Source: Corticium candelabrum
Taxonomy: Eukaryota > Porifera > Homoscleromorpha > Homosclerophorida > Plakinidae
DNA: 64,000 nucleotides
Assembly (NCBI RefSeq): GCF_963422355.1
Contig: NC_085106.1
Location: forward strand, 4,597,430 to 4,661,429
Direction: 5' to 3'
Under the pieces are notes generated by a model that was given only the letters and a program-made list of their open reading frames with translations, was not told the DNA's origin and made no database searches. Each line of letters opens with the position of its first letter. Within the stretch, counting starts at the first letter, position 1. Shown piece after piece: positions 47,088 to 58,668 of the stretch. The position numbers and the translations under genes were made by a program.

Positions 47088-47864
47088 TAATGGCAGCTGC
47101 TGTAGATTCATTTGGTATTATATCAACAGAGACACTCATCAAGATTGAAGAAACAATTTGGCATAATGGACGAAGATTTTGTATTTATGGCGAAAGATTA
47201 CGGTTAGAAGTTCCTCCTATACCACGTTGGAGATTGCAACAATCTACATCAATGGATGCGTTTTTTGTAATGAAAGCAACAGCTGGGAGCGCATGAAGAA
47301 TTTGGAGACATCGCCAACCATTATCACTTTTCCATTTACAACACATGCAACACTATTTTAGTCTCTTGCACAGCCCCTCTTAATGCGCGCGCGAGGAGCG
47401 GAGAGGGGGCGGTTAGCAACACTGGATCAGGCGATAAGAGACTTCAACTAACGTTTTTCAGTCGAAACTCAGTCTTTGGTGACAGCAGCTAGACTAGTGT
47501 GGGTAAATCAAGACCGTCCTCTTTCCTTAATAAATTAATTAATTAAGGTCAAGTTAGGAAGCCCTTGACTAAGATCTTAGTAACTAGAGAGGGTAACTGC
47601 AACGCAAAAATCACAAAATTCTTTCATGTTGAAAATCGATAGTTCTAGTTGCATACATGACAGGAAAAATAGTTCTAGATTTTTAATTATGTTTCGCTGA
47701 GATATAGCAATTCAAAGTTGCTTCCGGTTCTTCAAGTTTCGGTAACGCTTTGTAACGGGCGTGGTGTAGTGTGTACACGTCGCAGAGGGGAGCCGCGTGT
47801 GCGTCTGTATAGTCTGCGGCGTGTAAAAATGACTACATCTCCTTATCCAAGGCAACGCTGCTAG

Positions 47865-48141
47865 GGTAGAGGCTACGGAAGCAACAGTTATTCTTCTGAA
47901 GAGCCATCTGAAGGTTTTCACGTGATGACAACGTTCCGCCATCGCATGACTAGCAGGATGAAGAAAGCCAACAGAGTGACTAGAACACACAGGTTCCTGC
48001 TCAGCGACAGTGTCTCTCAAGCTTTGAGATCGCCTGCTGCCTTGGAAGCGGACGTTGAAGAGGACGAGGAAGAGGACCCTGATAGCCTGTCACCATCGCA
48101 AGTAGAAGTAGGAGTAGCAACCGTAATCGATGCATATCCAG
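47865..48141 (+). CDS. Acidic exon of the D2 element, unidentified
   Basis: Bounded by an acceptor (AACGCTGCTAG) and a strong donor (CAG/GTAAGT). It encodes 92 residues: GYGSNSYSSEEPSEGF, a basic stretch with MTSRMKKANR, an acidic stretch (DVEEDEEEDPDSLSPSQVE) and VGVATVIDAYPG. The homologous D1 exon is broken by stops. Role unknown; its position mirrors that of the P2X7-like gene in the 60.6 kb element, but the sequence is different. Confidence 0.45.
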
Positions 48142-48255
48142 GTAAGTAAACAACCATCACATGTGCAGCTGCGTCGTTGTGAGATTATGAATATGTACTC
48201 GTCTGCAGTGAGTGTGCTGTCAAAACGTATCTGAGGTTGTCTCAAATAATGACGC

Positions 48256-48382
<127 letters not shown>

Positions 48383-49005
48383 AATAATAATGTCGAATAC
48401 TAGCGACAATAGTACTGGTGACTTCATCTAGCTATTGCTGTGACGAAATAAGTTGAAATTCGTACGCTGAATTCACGTTGACACAAGGGTTGACTTCACC
48501 GTACACGCGCAGTATACTGTAATTCATACGACTGCATTCACTACACATGATGATCAAGCACCTAGACGCCAGTCTATACCTAGTCAAGAGTCTGACCCCT
48601 CCTATCCATTTGCGGTAACTGCAAGGGAGTCTTCCTTACTCTCATTTTTCCCGCTTCTCAAATGCGGCTCTCCTTCTCTTTTGCATGCGAAGGTTCCAGA
48701 GTGCTGCGATCTTGAGGCAGGTAGATGGAAATGGTGGCCTCAATTTCGCTCTTGCAGCTACAACCCAGACCAAGTTCTTGACTAGACCTGGCTGTACGTA
48801 TCTCGAAGGAGTCAGGCTAAGAGTGGATACTACAGACTCCTGTCCACTCAGTAGCACGCGTTGTACTCAGTAGTAGTCGCCCGGACGACACGGACGTCTT
48901 TCCGTATTTGTGGACTCGCTCGAGAGTTGACAATACGGGGAATGACGAGGGTGGAGAGAGACTGGTCGAGGCCTACCCTATTTCCGATTCCCACTCTTTT
49001 CTTAC

Positions 49006-49096
49006 CAGGTAGCTTGAGGATCTTCGGAAATCGAAACACGCTTGCGTATGACTTTTGCGAATTGCTGCATCCTGCAGCCAAGCAACACCGAACCAT
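49006..49096 (-). CDS. THAP domain first exon (D2 element)
   Basis: ATG at 49096 opens MVRCCLAAGCSNSQKSYASV then FRFPKILKLPG, ending in a donor GTAAGA at 49005. M-V-x-C-C-x-A-x-G-C-x-N and the F-x-F-P motif are the first half of a C2CH THAP DNA-binding domain. The second half (C-x-x-H) should be in a later exon toward 48.7 kb; the open frame there (VVAARAKLRPPF) is only suggestive. Confidence 0.65.
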
Positions 49097-49538
49097 TCTT
49101 TCGCCACAGATTCCTTTGTTTACAATACACACTAGGGTGGAGTCTCCCCTCTGGACGTCACACTACATACACCACGCCCGTTATTACCGGAAGTTAAAGA
49201 ACCGGAAGTTAAAGAACCGGAAGTTGAAGAACCGGAAGCAACTTTGACCTGCTATGTCTGAGCGAAGACTTAATTAGAGATTTTTACGTTGCAGTTACCC
49301 TTTAATCATACAAATGAAATGGCGTTATTTCAGGCAGAATCAACAGCAAGTATCTACAAAACTGTTCAACAAACAAAAAGAAAAATCTCTCGGTGACGTA
49401 ATAGATCACCTGCTGCTAGTCAAGGAGGTTTCTGTAGACTTGTTTATAGCTGTACAAATTGTACTAACACTACTGTTGGTGTTTCTATCGCCTCATAGTG
49501 TAAACATTGTTTTCATGTGTGAAGAGACCCTAGGACTA

Positions 49539-49907
49539 CTGTCTGTTCCCCGTAAGCGTGAACTTCGTAGTGAGTAATGAAGTAGAGGTCACACCAGGTG
49601 TGCTCATTAGAGCACTAAGAGCTGCTCCAGTTGGATCATGTTATACCAATTATCCTAAATGGTTCCAGTTGCTGATCCGTTGGTCTTCAAGATAATTGGA
49701 TAACAGCCATTGCTCCACCCGTTTGCGTTTGTGTTTGATATGCACAAGTACTATCCTTCCGTTTCGTTTGTAGGAAGGGATTAGATAAATTGATAAACAA
49801 AAATGCCAGACCTAGCGGTTTCTAACGATACCGAAATCATTGCGAAAGTCCAAAAAACAGCAGAGATATTGATGATTTTCAAATTCACACTTATGGGGAA
49901 CAGACAG
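49539..49907. mobile_element. 369-bp MITE, TA target duplication
   Basis: Inverted ends of ~27 bp: CTGTCTGTTCCCCGTAAGCG left, CTGTCTGTTCCCCATAAGTG as the complement of the right. TA at 49537-49538 and 49908-49909. The D1 copy has the uninterrupted site AGGACTAGGACAAG with a single TA, so the boundaries are confirmed internally. No coding capacity. Confidence 0.93.
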
Positions 49908-49985
49908 TAGGACAAGATAGACTGTAAATAGCCTAGCGCTTCTAGCCATTATAGAAATTAAATTAAGAAAGATATCGCGTAAAGC

Positions 49986-52886
49986 TTTCCTAAGATCACT
50001 TGCTGTCACTAGAAGAGCTTGCTTTGTCGCGTTCACTGCCTGAGCTACTCATCAATAATTTACACACATCCGTTCTTACCTGATGTCATATGTACACGCC
50101 CCAAATCGGCTGCTCGAAACCGAAAGCTACAAACCGGAAGCACACGACGGTGCAATTTTCTCATGAAACCTTAATTTAAAATCTAAATTATTTTTCCTGG
50201 TATGTAAAACTTTAGAACTATAATACAAAAATTTAAAATTATTTTTGATTTGCTTGTTAGTGGCCCTTTGAAGGTAATCAATTTTGTATATATAGCATGA
50301 TCTCTTTGGAAAATATGTCAATTTAGTAGAAACTATGCACAAGAACTCAAAGTTTTATAAAATAGCAGACTGCAAAATTCGGCAGAAAATGTCAAATTCT
50401 TAAATGCGATCAAAATTCGAGTATTTCAAGTTACCTAAAATACAGTTCAAACCTGCCAAATTTGTCTGAGAACTAGGGCTCGGACGTCAGAGCCTTTAGA
50501 AAATACGGTTTGAATGATGCTACTTGTTAGAAAGACGGCTCGTGATGCCAAATTTCTTATACATGTTTGCGATGAAGTAGGAGCCGGTCATCCTAGTGGG
50601 TGTTCGCAGGGACTGGCAAATTCGCTGTGGAGTTTGACATTCAGTGATTTGCAAGGGTCACTAAGCATTTGGGGGTCACCTTCTGTTGGGGGATCATAAT
50701 TTTTGTTTATCTGTCTAGTATAGAATTGTATGCAAGAACAGTATATTTCTAAGCACTTTGCACACTTGCATTGCTGAAAGCGGCAATTCCTCCTTCACTT
50801 GTTTGTCAGCGGGTTGAATGGAAATGACCAATCATACGTAGGCTCACTGGAGCCCTGAAACAGACTACTTTTTATTGTACATACCTATATGATTATTTAT
50901 ATATACTGGATGTCTATGCACATATATGGGGGCCATTTAAATTTAGCTAACCGGCAGACAATGTGGGTCAAGCATATTTTTTAGGGGTCACATATCAAAC
51001 TATGCGGACCTCAACAAATTTTGCCAGCCCCCAGGACAATTATTAATGACCAACCCTTTAGCGGTGTAGCTACTGAGGGCTCCTCCAAAATTGTAGAGCG
51101 TGATCCATCTGACCAGCCCGTCCCCTGCTTGCAAAAACTGAATAGATAAAGTGACTTAAATTAATTGATATCGTCAGATCTGTTTGTGACTGGCTAGCTT
51201 TTGTTATAGCACTAGACAAGTTTGTTGAAGTAGACAAAGGGAGAAGAATAAAATTAAACTAGTTTTAGTTCTCTACAGTTCTAAAAGTAGTATTCTAAAG
51301 AGAAAATGTAACAATCGAAAGTTTACCATATCACATACCTATTCAATGATAGGCCATTTGCAGACCGCACACCGACTGCCTTTTTTGAGATCATTAATCA
51401 AGATACCAGCACGGTACTCTTCATTTATGTAGCAAACATAAACACAAAATAGTAGTAAAATTTAATAATAGCCACTTGTCAGTATTGACTTTGTTTATTA
51501 GTTAATATTATTATCGTTACCTTTAATTTAGCCTTCCCAAAGTTTTGGTCTAGCTATGCTGTTGGCATGCTACGTTGCCTAAAGACTAAGATTCAGGGAT
51601 ATCAAATTTCCTAAATGATAAATTCCTACTATAAACTGGATTTGGGAAAGAAACACTTTTCGAAGGATATTATGTCAATTCCTTGGCGAAGATGGCTCGG
51701 CAATACTAAATTACTCCCATGGATGACAAATTCTTTATGACACTAGACCATAACCAACTGTTTGAGGGATTTATCAACTCGAGTTTACTGAGTGACAACA
51801 CTGAACAACTCAAACAGCAGCGTCAAGAAATCTACAAAGGTTTATTAGACACAGTGGGATCTGAAATTTTTGAAGGGGGTACATGCTTTATCATGGGAGG
51901 CTAGGTCACATGATCATACACTGACGCATTACTTGTGTGACCTGTGACACTGTCCGTAGGCGGATCATGGTAAGGGAGGTTCATGGGTTCCATAAAATCT
52001 TCATGGCCCCAAGCTGTCTAATTCTCAACTCGTTTGGACAAATGTAACCGCGCACGGTTTTGGTACAGTATGGTTTCTGAGGTAACAACTCGTTAAGTGA
52101 AGGTGCATGGTCGTAGCTATAAGCTTGTACGTCTTTCAGCGAGGTTCGTCACAAAACAGCCAATGAATTTCTCGACAGTGAATTTGGTGAGTTTCTTGCA
52201 AGACAGACTGGATTATACGTTCTCTCGTGTTTACCCATGTCTGTACAAAAACACCAGGAGACAGGCATCTGTATACAGCTCAGAGGAGGGTATAGGCGGC
52301 TAGCGTTAGTAACATAAGGTACGCCTAGAGTGGTCTTGCCAAATCATTCACTGGATCACTGTGTGTCACGAAATCAATTAACCCAGATGACCCATCATGG
52401 TTAGCCGGCTACCTAGAGTTGCCAGACCCTAGGCGCTTGTCTAAAACCATATGACCTGCGAAACCAACGAAACCAAAGTAACAATCCGAGGTGGACGCGA
52501 GCAAAGTATTCGAATTCCGAGACACATGGATACTTGCAAATTGTGAACTATACAGTAAAACTTATTAGATTTGCATCATATAGAGGGACGCACTTTTTCT
52601 ATTGTTTTCTTTCTTCAGCCTTTTGAAAGACAAAAATGCTGCAATGCTTTGTTAGCTATGTCAATTTACCACCCTGGGTGCACCCATGATCCAAGGTGAC
52701 GTCTACTTAACAGACTAGTAGTGCATTTTTGCTTGCCTGTTTTCATACTTACTCACCATGAGAAATCTCAATCACAATTGAAGTAAATAAACTAGTTGAA
52801 GAATTTAGGAAATCACATCCAAAAATGAAAATGCCCTTTTGTTTAGGAGACAATAATTAAGTGCGTTAATAATATCTATATTAATT
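49986..52886. other. Gene-poor AT-rich stretch
   Basis: No convincing gene. A 61-codon frame at 51719-51904 (NTEQLKQQRQEIYKGLLDT) has protein-like composition but no splice context and is left as a possibility only. Confidence 0.45.
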
Positions 52887-53890
52887 TCAGGTTGTGCAGT
52901 GCTCGTATGACGTCCATATACACATAACTATAAATTTGAAAACCCGATTGTACAATAAATCAAGTTGCCAGTCTGTAGAAAGATAGTGCTTTAGTTTATG
53001 GAACCTCCCTTTTAAAATCCTGAATCCGTCACTGCTGTTTGCACCAAAAAATCTAGCGCACAACTCCCGTATCATAGATACAGTTGGATTTTTCTTCTGT
53101 TTGAATGTGAAACAAACTTTCAACAAACTAAACAAAGGGTCATGCAGTTTCCTCAAGATATAGCGATAAAGAAAACATGCCACAGCAAGCTGGCTATTTA
53201 TGTGCTTACTTACTGCAATTAGATCATGTAACAGTAAGACAATACAGAACAGAATAGCCATATCGAATTACCTGCCATCCACGTGAAAATTGTACGTAAA
53301 ACAATCGTTGCGATTCGGAGACCTCGGCGAATGGCTATTCCACTACATTCTGAAAGCAATATGACCTGTGCTAGCCTGTTGACGAACGAACCAAGTAGAA
53401 AACCGATCGTAATTTTCATTTGAAGACGTAGTTCTTTTGATGTTGAGTATGACCTTGCAATGTATCTTTCGTTAGACTGCTCTTCTGTCAAACATTTCCA
53501 ATCCCTACATCTCAAAACAAGCGACAACGTCGAAATTAGAGATAATATCACACCCTCGCTGACCAGTGAGTACACATAGTAACTGTCGAGATGGGGAGGA
53601 ACATGATCAAGGTCTTTGTACTTGGAACGACTGCTGTTGATGTGACAACTCCACGAGTCAAAATGATTGCAGTAGCACTCGTGGGACTTGTTAACAGTAC
53701 AATTGTTTGTTCTGTAGAAGACTACACTTACGAACACCTGTCCTCCGACTAGTGCAAGGACAAGAGCTATACACAATACCATAAGACACTGCTTCGTTGG
53801 TGGACAACAGCTATTGCTGTCACAATCTCCGTGTTGTCGTTGGCCAGTCGCCATCAGCGGCTGCGTCTGCCGTTGGCCATTATTGCCCAT
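52887..53890 (-). CDS. Multi-pass membrane protein, unidentified
   Basis: Two exons on the minus strand: 53890-53272 and 53212-52887, separated by a 59-bp GT-AG intron (acceptor TAATTGCAG) in phase; 314 aa from ATG 53890. Residues 1-30 are polar; a Cys-rich patch (CDSNSCCPPTKQC) precedes the first helix (about 34-55). An extracellular-type loop with N-x-S/T sites and several Cys follows, then helices near 110-133, 160-183 and 190-206, and a basic second exon with LAVACFLYRYILRKL. The spacing of PPHLDSYYVYSLVSEGVILS recalls LLKPLCYSMEVGLYGQFVAL of the 35.9 kb protein, so they may be distant paralogues. The frame stays open upstream of the ATG to about 54030, so the true start may lie in another exon. 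Confidence 0.65.
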
Positions 53891-54087
53891 CTGTCCGTTA
53901 TTCTGCTCGTCCTTTACCGAACTTCCACGTTGACGGGTAGGGTTGTCAGTCTCCGTGCTGTACAGAGAGGTTTGCTTCAGTGTTTCCTGCTTTCTATTGG
54001 ACTTGAGCCAATCTTCTCCCCTGTCGTTTCCCGTATAATATGATAAATATAATATATATTATCTATATAAAGGAGAGGTGTCTGTCT
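53891..54087. other. Upstream flank of the membrane protein gene
   Basis: The minus-strand frame is open to about 54030 (DRGEDWLKSNRKQETLKQ) and could belong to an N-terminal exon. It ends in a TA-rich tract next to the repeat family beginning at about 54070. Confidence 0.4.
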
Positions 54088-54365
54088 GTCTGTGTGTCTG
54101 TGTGTCCGTCCGTACGAGCGTTTCTCAAAAACGGCGAGTCCGATCTCGGCCGAATTTCGCGCACGCCGAATTCATTGGGGTCGAAGTGAGACTGTGGTCG
54201 TCTTCCTGACTTCTCCCACGACGACACCATTTCCCGCCGATCGCGCTCGCTTCCGCTCGCGCGCGAATATCTCCGGAACGGCCATTCGTATCTCCACCAA
54301 ATTTAGACTGCCCATTCCCGACGTCGGATGGTACGCGCTGAGCGTGTCGTTTATTGCGGGCGACG
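54088..54365 (+). repeat. Interspersed repeat body, copy 1
   Basis: Starts TGTGTCCGTCCGTACGAGCG after a TCTG run, continues TCTCAAAAACGGCGAGTC, GTCGTCTTCCTGACTTCTCC, CCGCTCGCGCGCGAATATCT and ends near GACGTCGGATGG. Much more GC-rich than its surroundings. Copy 2 is at 56085-56352; a ~60-bp fragment is at about 56452-56513. Confidence 0.85.
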
Positions 54366-54619
54366 CTGGGAAACTGAAGATATTTTTGCTGATATCCGGG
54401 TCTTGAAAAAATACGCCCACAGTCGTTTGCCAGTCTACGAGGATCGAAGAGCTACCGTGTTTGATGCACGTGTTCCCCGAAACGCCAGCAACGTCTTCGA
54501 AGAGACGAAGTTCAGCGGGACTGTTGAAATGACGAGAGTCGGTACGAGTCGTGACTTCGCTACATACGGGGAACGGATTATCCGGGTGAGTACTGCATAT
54601 GGCTAGTGTGAACATGCAG

Positions 54620-54890
54620 AATAGTCGTCGTGAACAGGATAGTCGTCTGTGAACAGAATACTCGCCTGTGAACAGGATAGTCGCCTGTCAACAAGATAGT
54701 CCCCAGTGAACAGGATAGTCCCGCTAAGGTGGATTCAAATTGCGTGAACAAGATAGTCCCCGGTGAACAGAATAGGAGCAAATATGAACAGAATAGGAGC
54801 AAATATGAACAGAATAGGAGCAAATATGAACAGAATAGTCCACGTGAACAGGATAGTCCCGTGAACAGAATTGTCCCTGTACAAATGCGA
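54620..54890 (+). repeat. Minisatellite GTGAACAGAATAG-type
   Basis: About thirteen units of ~17-21 bp built on GTGAACAGGATAGTC, including three perfect 21-bp copies of GGAGCAAATATGAACAGAAT plus A (about 54775-54837). Confidence 0.9.
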
Positions 54891-54993
54891 CCCGGCTCTC
54901 CTCCACTTCCGTGTTGTATTGGCTCTATGACAAACGTGTGTGTCAACTGCGGCGCTATGAAGTGGACAGGAGAAGCACCTGGCATGTTTTGTC

Positions 54994-55047
54994 CCCTGGG
55001 CGAAGCCGGACATTGGAGCTTGTCTATATATATATAAAACAGAGGTT

Positions 55048-55089
<42 letters not shown>
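54994..55089 (+). repeat. Element end with TGTC microsatellite
   Basis: CCTGGGCGAAGCCGGACATT, GGAGCTTGT, a TATATA run and AAACAGAGG lead into about ten TGTC units. The same head recurs at 56769-56800 (CCTGGGCGAAGCCAGGCATT) before a TA run, so it marks one end of a dispersed element. Confidence 0.75.
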
Positions 55090-55657
55090 AAGAATCATTT
55101 ATTTCTTACAATCACACTATCATACATCACAGCAGAAACTACTCGACTAAAGCTAAATGCTTTATAGTGTTCATAGGTAAGTGTATACATATTTTCTGAG
55201 GCAAAAGAGACAACTAAAAGTACACTAATGATAAAAGAATTGAGTGCTGAGTGACTCGGGAATCTGACACCCACCACACAACACATTCAATTTCTTCTGA
55301 ATGACCCGTGCGTTGCACTTTTGCAGCTGCACTGAAAATCGTTTACGCCAGAAGTCCACAAATTCCGGTGCGTTTGGCTGACCAACTTCGTCTGATGAGA
55401 AAGCTGCTAGCTTTCGCAAGAAGTTCCTGGCCTCTTCTCCCCATGCACCGAAATGTTCGAATACCAAGGGATGGCTTTGAGAACTGAAGTCCCAGGGAGC
55501 TTTTGTTGGCTGTATTTTGCCGCCTTCCTATTCTCACGTTGTTTAGCAGCGACGCCTGTTCTATCAGCAGAGCTTGGAAATGCATCCGTACTCCAAGGGT
55601 GGGCTAGAGAGATGTCCAGGTCGAGGTTGGAAGCTGATTCAGAATCGAACATGACAA
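55090..55657 (-). pseudogene. Retroelement fragment B1: restriction-like endonuclease-type domain
   Basis: Minus strand, after a TGTC run: FDSESASNLDLDISLAHPWS, DAFPSSADRTGVAAKQREN, KYSQQKLPGTSVLKAIP, then after a frame change VFEHFGAWGEEARNFLRKLA, FVDFWRKRFSVQLQKCNARV and IQKKLNVLCGG. The order D-x-S/T, E-x-F/Y-G-x-W, S-V-x-L-Q-x-x-N-A matches A1/A2 and B2. I infer a PD-(D/E)XK-type nuclease relic of a retroelement. Its 3' end runs into a GACA microsatellite. One frame break lies near 55455. Confidence 0.55.
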
Positions 55658-55701
<44 letters not shown>

Positions 55702-55702
55702 C
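55658..55702. repeat. TGTC microsatellite
   Basis: About eleven TGTC units between fragments B1 and B2. Confidence 0.95.
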
Positions 55703-55829
55703 AATACATATATTTTCAACATTGAAATCTACAATCAACACAACTAAGCAACTGTACTGTCCCAATCGCACAAAATCTCTACCAAACTAAAACTCTACAG
55801 AAACCAGCCCTATATAGGGCTGTACAGTA

Positions 55830-56062
55830 ACGCACATTAATAATTGTGTGTATTGTTCATTCTCTTCACTTTCCTTGTATGTTCCAGTAAGCGGGATGTC
55901 TTCCTGGTAATCACTCTAGCGTTATATTGTTGTAACTGAACTGATAAACGTTGTCTCCAATATGTTGTAAAATTGGATGCATTCTGATGACCGTCCTCAT
56001 CATAAGACATGAGAGAAAGAGTCTTTAAAAACTGTTGAGCCTCATCACCCCATCTGCCATAA
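55830..56062 (-). pseudogene. Retroelement fragment B2: endonuclease-type domain C-terminus
   Basis: Minus strand from the TCTG run at 56063: RHYGRWGDEAQQFLKTLSLM, SYDEDGHQNASNFTTYWRQR, LSVQLQQYNARVITRKTSRL, then a stop at about 55830. It aligns with the C-terminal half of B1 (HFGAWGEEARNFLRKL ... FWRKRFSVQLQKCNARV). The 5' part is missing at the microsatellite junction. The non-coding tail (55705-55830) ends in another GACA run. Confidence 0.6.
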
Positions 56063-56352
56063 TGTCTGTCTGTCTGTCTGTCTGTCTGTGTGTCCGTCCG
56101 TAAGAGCGTTTCTCAAAAACGGCGAGTCTGATCTCAGCCGAATTTGGCTCGCGCACGCCGAATTCAATCGAGTCGAAATTGAGATTGTGGTCGTCTTCCT
56201 GACTTCTCCCACGACGACGTGATTTCCTGCCGATCGCACTAGCTTCCGCTCGCCCGCGAATATTTCCGGAACGGCGCATCGTATTTCCACCAAATTTAGA
56301 CTGCCCATTCCTGACGTCGGACGGTAGGCGCCGATCGTGTCGTTTCTTGCCG
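56063..56352 (+). repeat. Interspersed repeat body, copy 2, with TCTG run
   Basis: A TCTG run (56063-56090) then the same body as 54088-54365, about 88 percent alike by eye. The fragment GACTGCGCGTTCCTGACGTC at about 56459 repeats its end. Confidence 0.85.
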
Positions 56353-56796
56353 AAACAAGCGCGAGAGAATTTATTCAGCACATCCAGGACCTCGCAACTA
56401 AGATTGCACGTGGCGTGTCCACAGACCTATCTTTACACTACAGTATCTTGCGAATTTAGACTGCGCGTTCCTGACGTCGGACGGTAGGCGCAGATCGTGC
56501 CGTTTCTTGCCGACGACGTCGAAACGGGCAAGATCAGATGAGCCGTGACTTCGTCTAGATCTAGACGGGGAACCGATTACTAACTAACAGCACGTGACTT
56601 CATTTGTCTTTCTGACGACATTCAACGGGACATCGGACTGTATGCACTCCCTGCAGCGGAGAGAAGTGACGATGTCTCTAGCTAGAGGACGGTCCACACT
56701 GCCGATAATTACGCTATCTTAATAGCAAACAGTGTCTGCAAATCAATAATTTGTGTGATTAAACTACTACCTGGGCGAAGCCAGGCATTGGAGCTC

Positions 56797-56797
<1 letters not shown>

Positions 56798-56852
<55 letters not shown>
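56798..56852. repeat. TA microsatellite
   Basis: About 27 TA pairs. Confidence 0.95.
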
Positions 56853-56855
<3 letters not shown>

Positions 56856-57242
56856 GTCTTCCTCCCCGCATAGAAGTGACATGCGGAGAACGGCAGGGGC
56901 AGGGGAGAGACTGGCTCGGGTCTATAGTTTTCCACTTCCAGAAGTAAAGCCGCTGGGTAACAATTTGTGCTTGAGTAGTCTAGTCAATGAAGGTTCTGAA
57001 ATAGTGTTTTACATGTCGGAAGAAACATTTAGTCTAAAGTTAAAAATACGAAATTAATTATTTAAGTAATATATTATAAAACTACAATTCAGGAATGGCC
57101 ATGCAGGAACACTAACAGAATATATTAATTAATAACAGGATCATTTGGTGTATTGTAAAAACTAGCCCACCATTTCGTTCTCCGCACGGGCAGATTAGAT
57201 TATTAGTTGGTAATAAATTGATATATCTATTTTTATATACAC

Positions 57243-57355
57243 ATAACACGCGCGCGCGGGCACACACACGCACACCAACACGCACACGCACACGCACACG
57301 CTCACGCACACGCGCTCACGCACACGCGCACGCACGCGCACACACACACACACCA
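57243..57355. repeat. CA/CG-rich simple repeat
   Basis: Imperfect CACACG-type tract. Confidence 0.9.
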
Positions 57356-57685
57356 CAGCTCTTCTTTGTATCGCCTGTGGAGATAGAAAACAGCTGATTA
57401 TGAAGATATGAAGATGGAAATGTGACAGTAACAAATGGGAAAGGTGGGCGTTACTAGAGGCGTATAATTACATGACATTCAAGTTACGTTAATTGAATAG
57501 ATCAAACGGCCACACATTTGACACTAATGTACACCAGTCCTGACTGACTGTACACGGTACAGTACGCAGCAAAATCATGTTGTAGGAGAACCTAGCAGTT
57601 TGCATTGGCGTCTATATATACTTCCCTGTGCATTTACCGGTGCCTTCTTGGTAAGATAATATGATTGTGGTAAGAAGATAGCCAG

Positions 57686-57826
57686 ATGGCTTTGATTGCC
57701 ATAAAGCTCACTGACTTTCACAATAACAACTGTCTCACTCAGGATGTCTCACTCAGAACTCACTTCCATCCGCTTGTAGAGAATACACCCAATCCGTCAG
57801 CACAGCGAAACTCAGGCATAAAACAG
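57686..57826 (+). CDS. Candidate first coding exon, unidentified
   Basis: ATG 57686 opens 47 in-frame codons (MALIAIKLTDFHNNNCLTQD ... NPSAQRNSGIKQ) that end exactly at a strong donor (CAG/GTAAGT). No following exon could be fixed, so this may be chance. Confidence 0.3.
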
Positions 57827-58068
57827 GTAAGTTTCAATCGGCGATAAATCGACCATTTCCATGACATGGCACTTGTCAGTGAATCGTATGTGTCAAAATT
57901 CGAAGTCGCACCGCCTTTAGCGTTGCGTCGTCCGACTCGCCGAGAGATTTCATGTGGGTCAACTTCTCGAGAGGGAACCGCGATCTACCAATGGGCGCAG
58001 ACTGAGCCAGGGTACAAGAACAGACAAACGACTGTTCGATCGCCTCGCACCGTTTGAGATTTACTCTG

Positions 58069-58069
<1 letters not shown>

Positions 58070-58153
<84 letters not shown>
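58070..58153. repeat. CA microsatellite
   Basis: About 41 CA pairs. Confidence 0.97.
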
Positions 58154-58155
<2 letters not shown>

Positions 58156-58159
58156 TGAC

Positions 58160-58553
58160 CCATACCCATTATGGGTTTTGGCAACGCAGCGTAATAGTCC
58201 TTTTTCTCCAAGCAACACGATGATCAGCATCACAAAGAGTGAATGATACGTAATGACCTGAGGTCCCTTGTGACAACATCTATCAATCTCTGGTTAGGCC
58301 TATGTGTTGGTCTTGTTGAATTACTAAGTCTGCTGTGAAGTAGTTGTTTTTGGGGACGATTGTCACTGCGCAGCAGATGACCCAGCCATTTTAATCGTTG
58401 TCTCTGTATTGTTATTAGCAATAGGGTCTTCACACGCTCGTTCTCAATTGTTTGCGTACTTGATTTTATTTCATCTTGAGACACCAAGAATCGATCGAAT
58501 GCACCGCATGTGGTTAGACAGAGTTGACTTACCCCGGAACGTAGCGCGCGCAT
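58160..58553 (-). pseudogene. LINE reverse-transcriptase C-terminal relic
   Basis: Minus-strand reading ENERVKTLLLITIQRQRLKW, LGHLLRSDNRPQKQLLHSRL, then QRLIDVVTRDLRSL, and after a frame break near 58240 CDADHRVAWRKRTI. This is the R-x-x-W-x-G-H-x-x-R ... DV-x-x-D-L ... A-x-D-R-x-x-W-R tail of LINE RTs. A different element from those at 13-16 and 34 kb. Confidence 0.6.
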
Positions 58554-58668
58554 CGAAAGAAATGTTTAGATGCACGTGTAGCCCTGTCGCCGCCACCTTG
58601 TCATTGCGCTCATAGCGTTTGTGACAGCCAACGCAATATTGCTTTCCTTCTCCCTTTGTCATGGACAC
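58533..58668 (-). CDS. Candidate first exon with a CxxC pair
   Basis: ATG 58668 opens MSMTKGEGKQYCVGCHKRYE, then RNDKVAATGLHVHLNISF, ending at a strong donor (GGG/GTAAGT). The frame is hydrophilic with a CxxC and scattered His. No downstream exon identified. Confidence 0.35.

Larger units (their letters stand above)
56353..57685. other. Intergenic with microsatellites
   Basis: Contains a copy of the CCTGGGCGAAGCC head (56769) running into a TA run (56798-56852), and a CACACG-rich tract at 57243-57355. No gene supported. Confidence 0.5.

Noticed and set aside
51719..51904. 61-codon frame with protein-like composition
   Set aside because: No splice sites, family motif or neighbouring exon; left unannotated as a gene.
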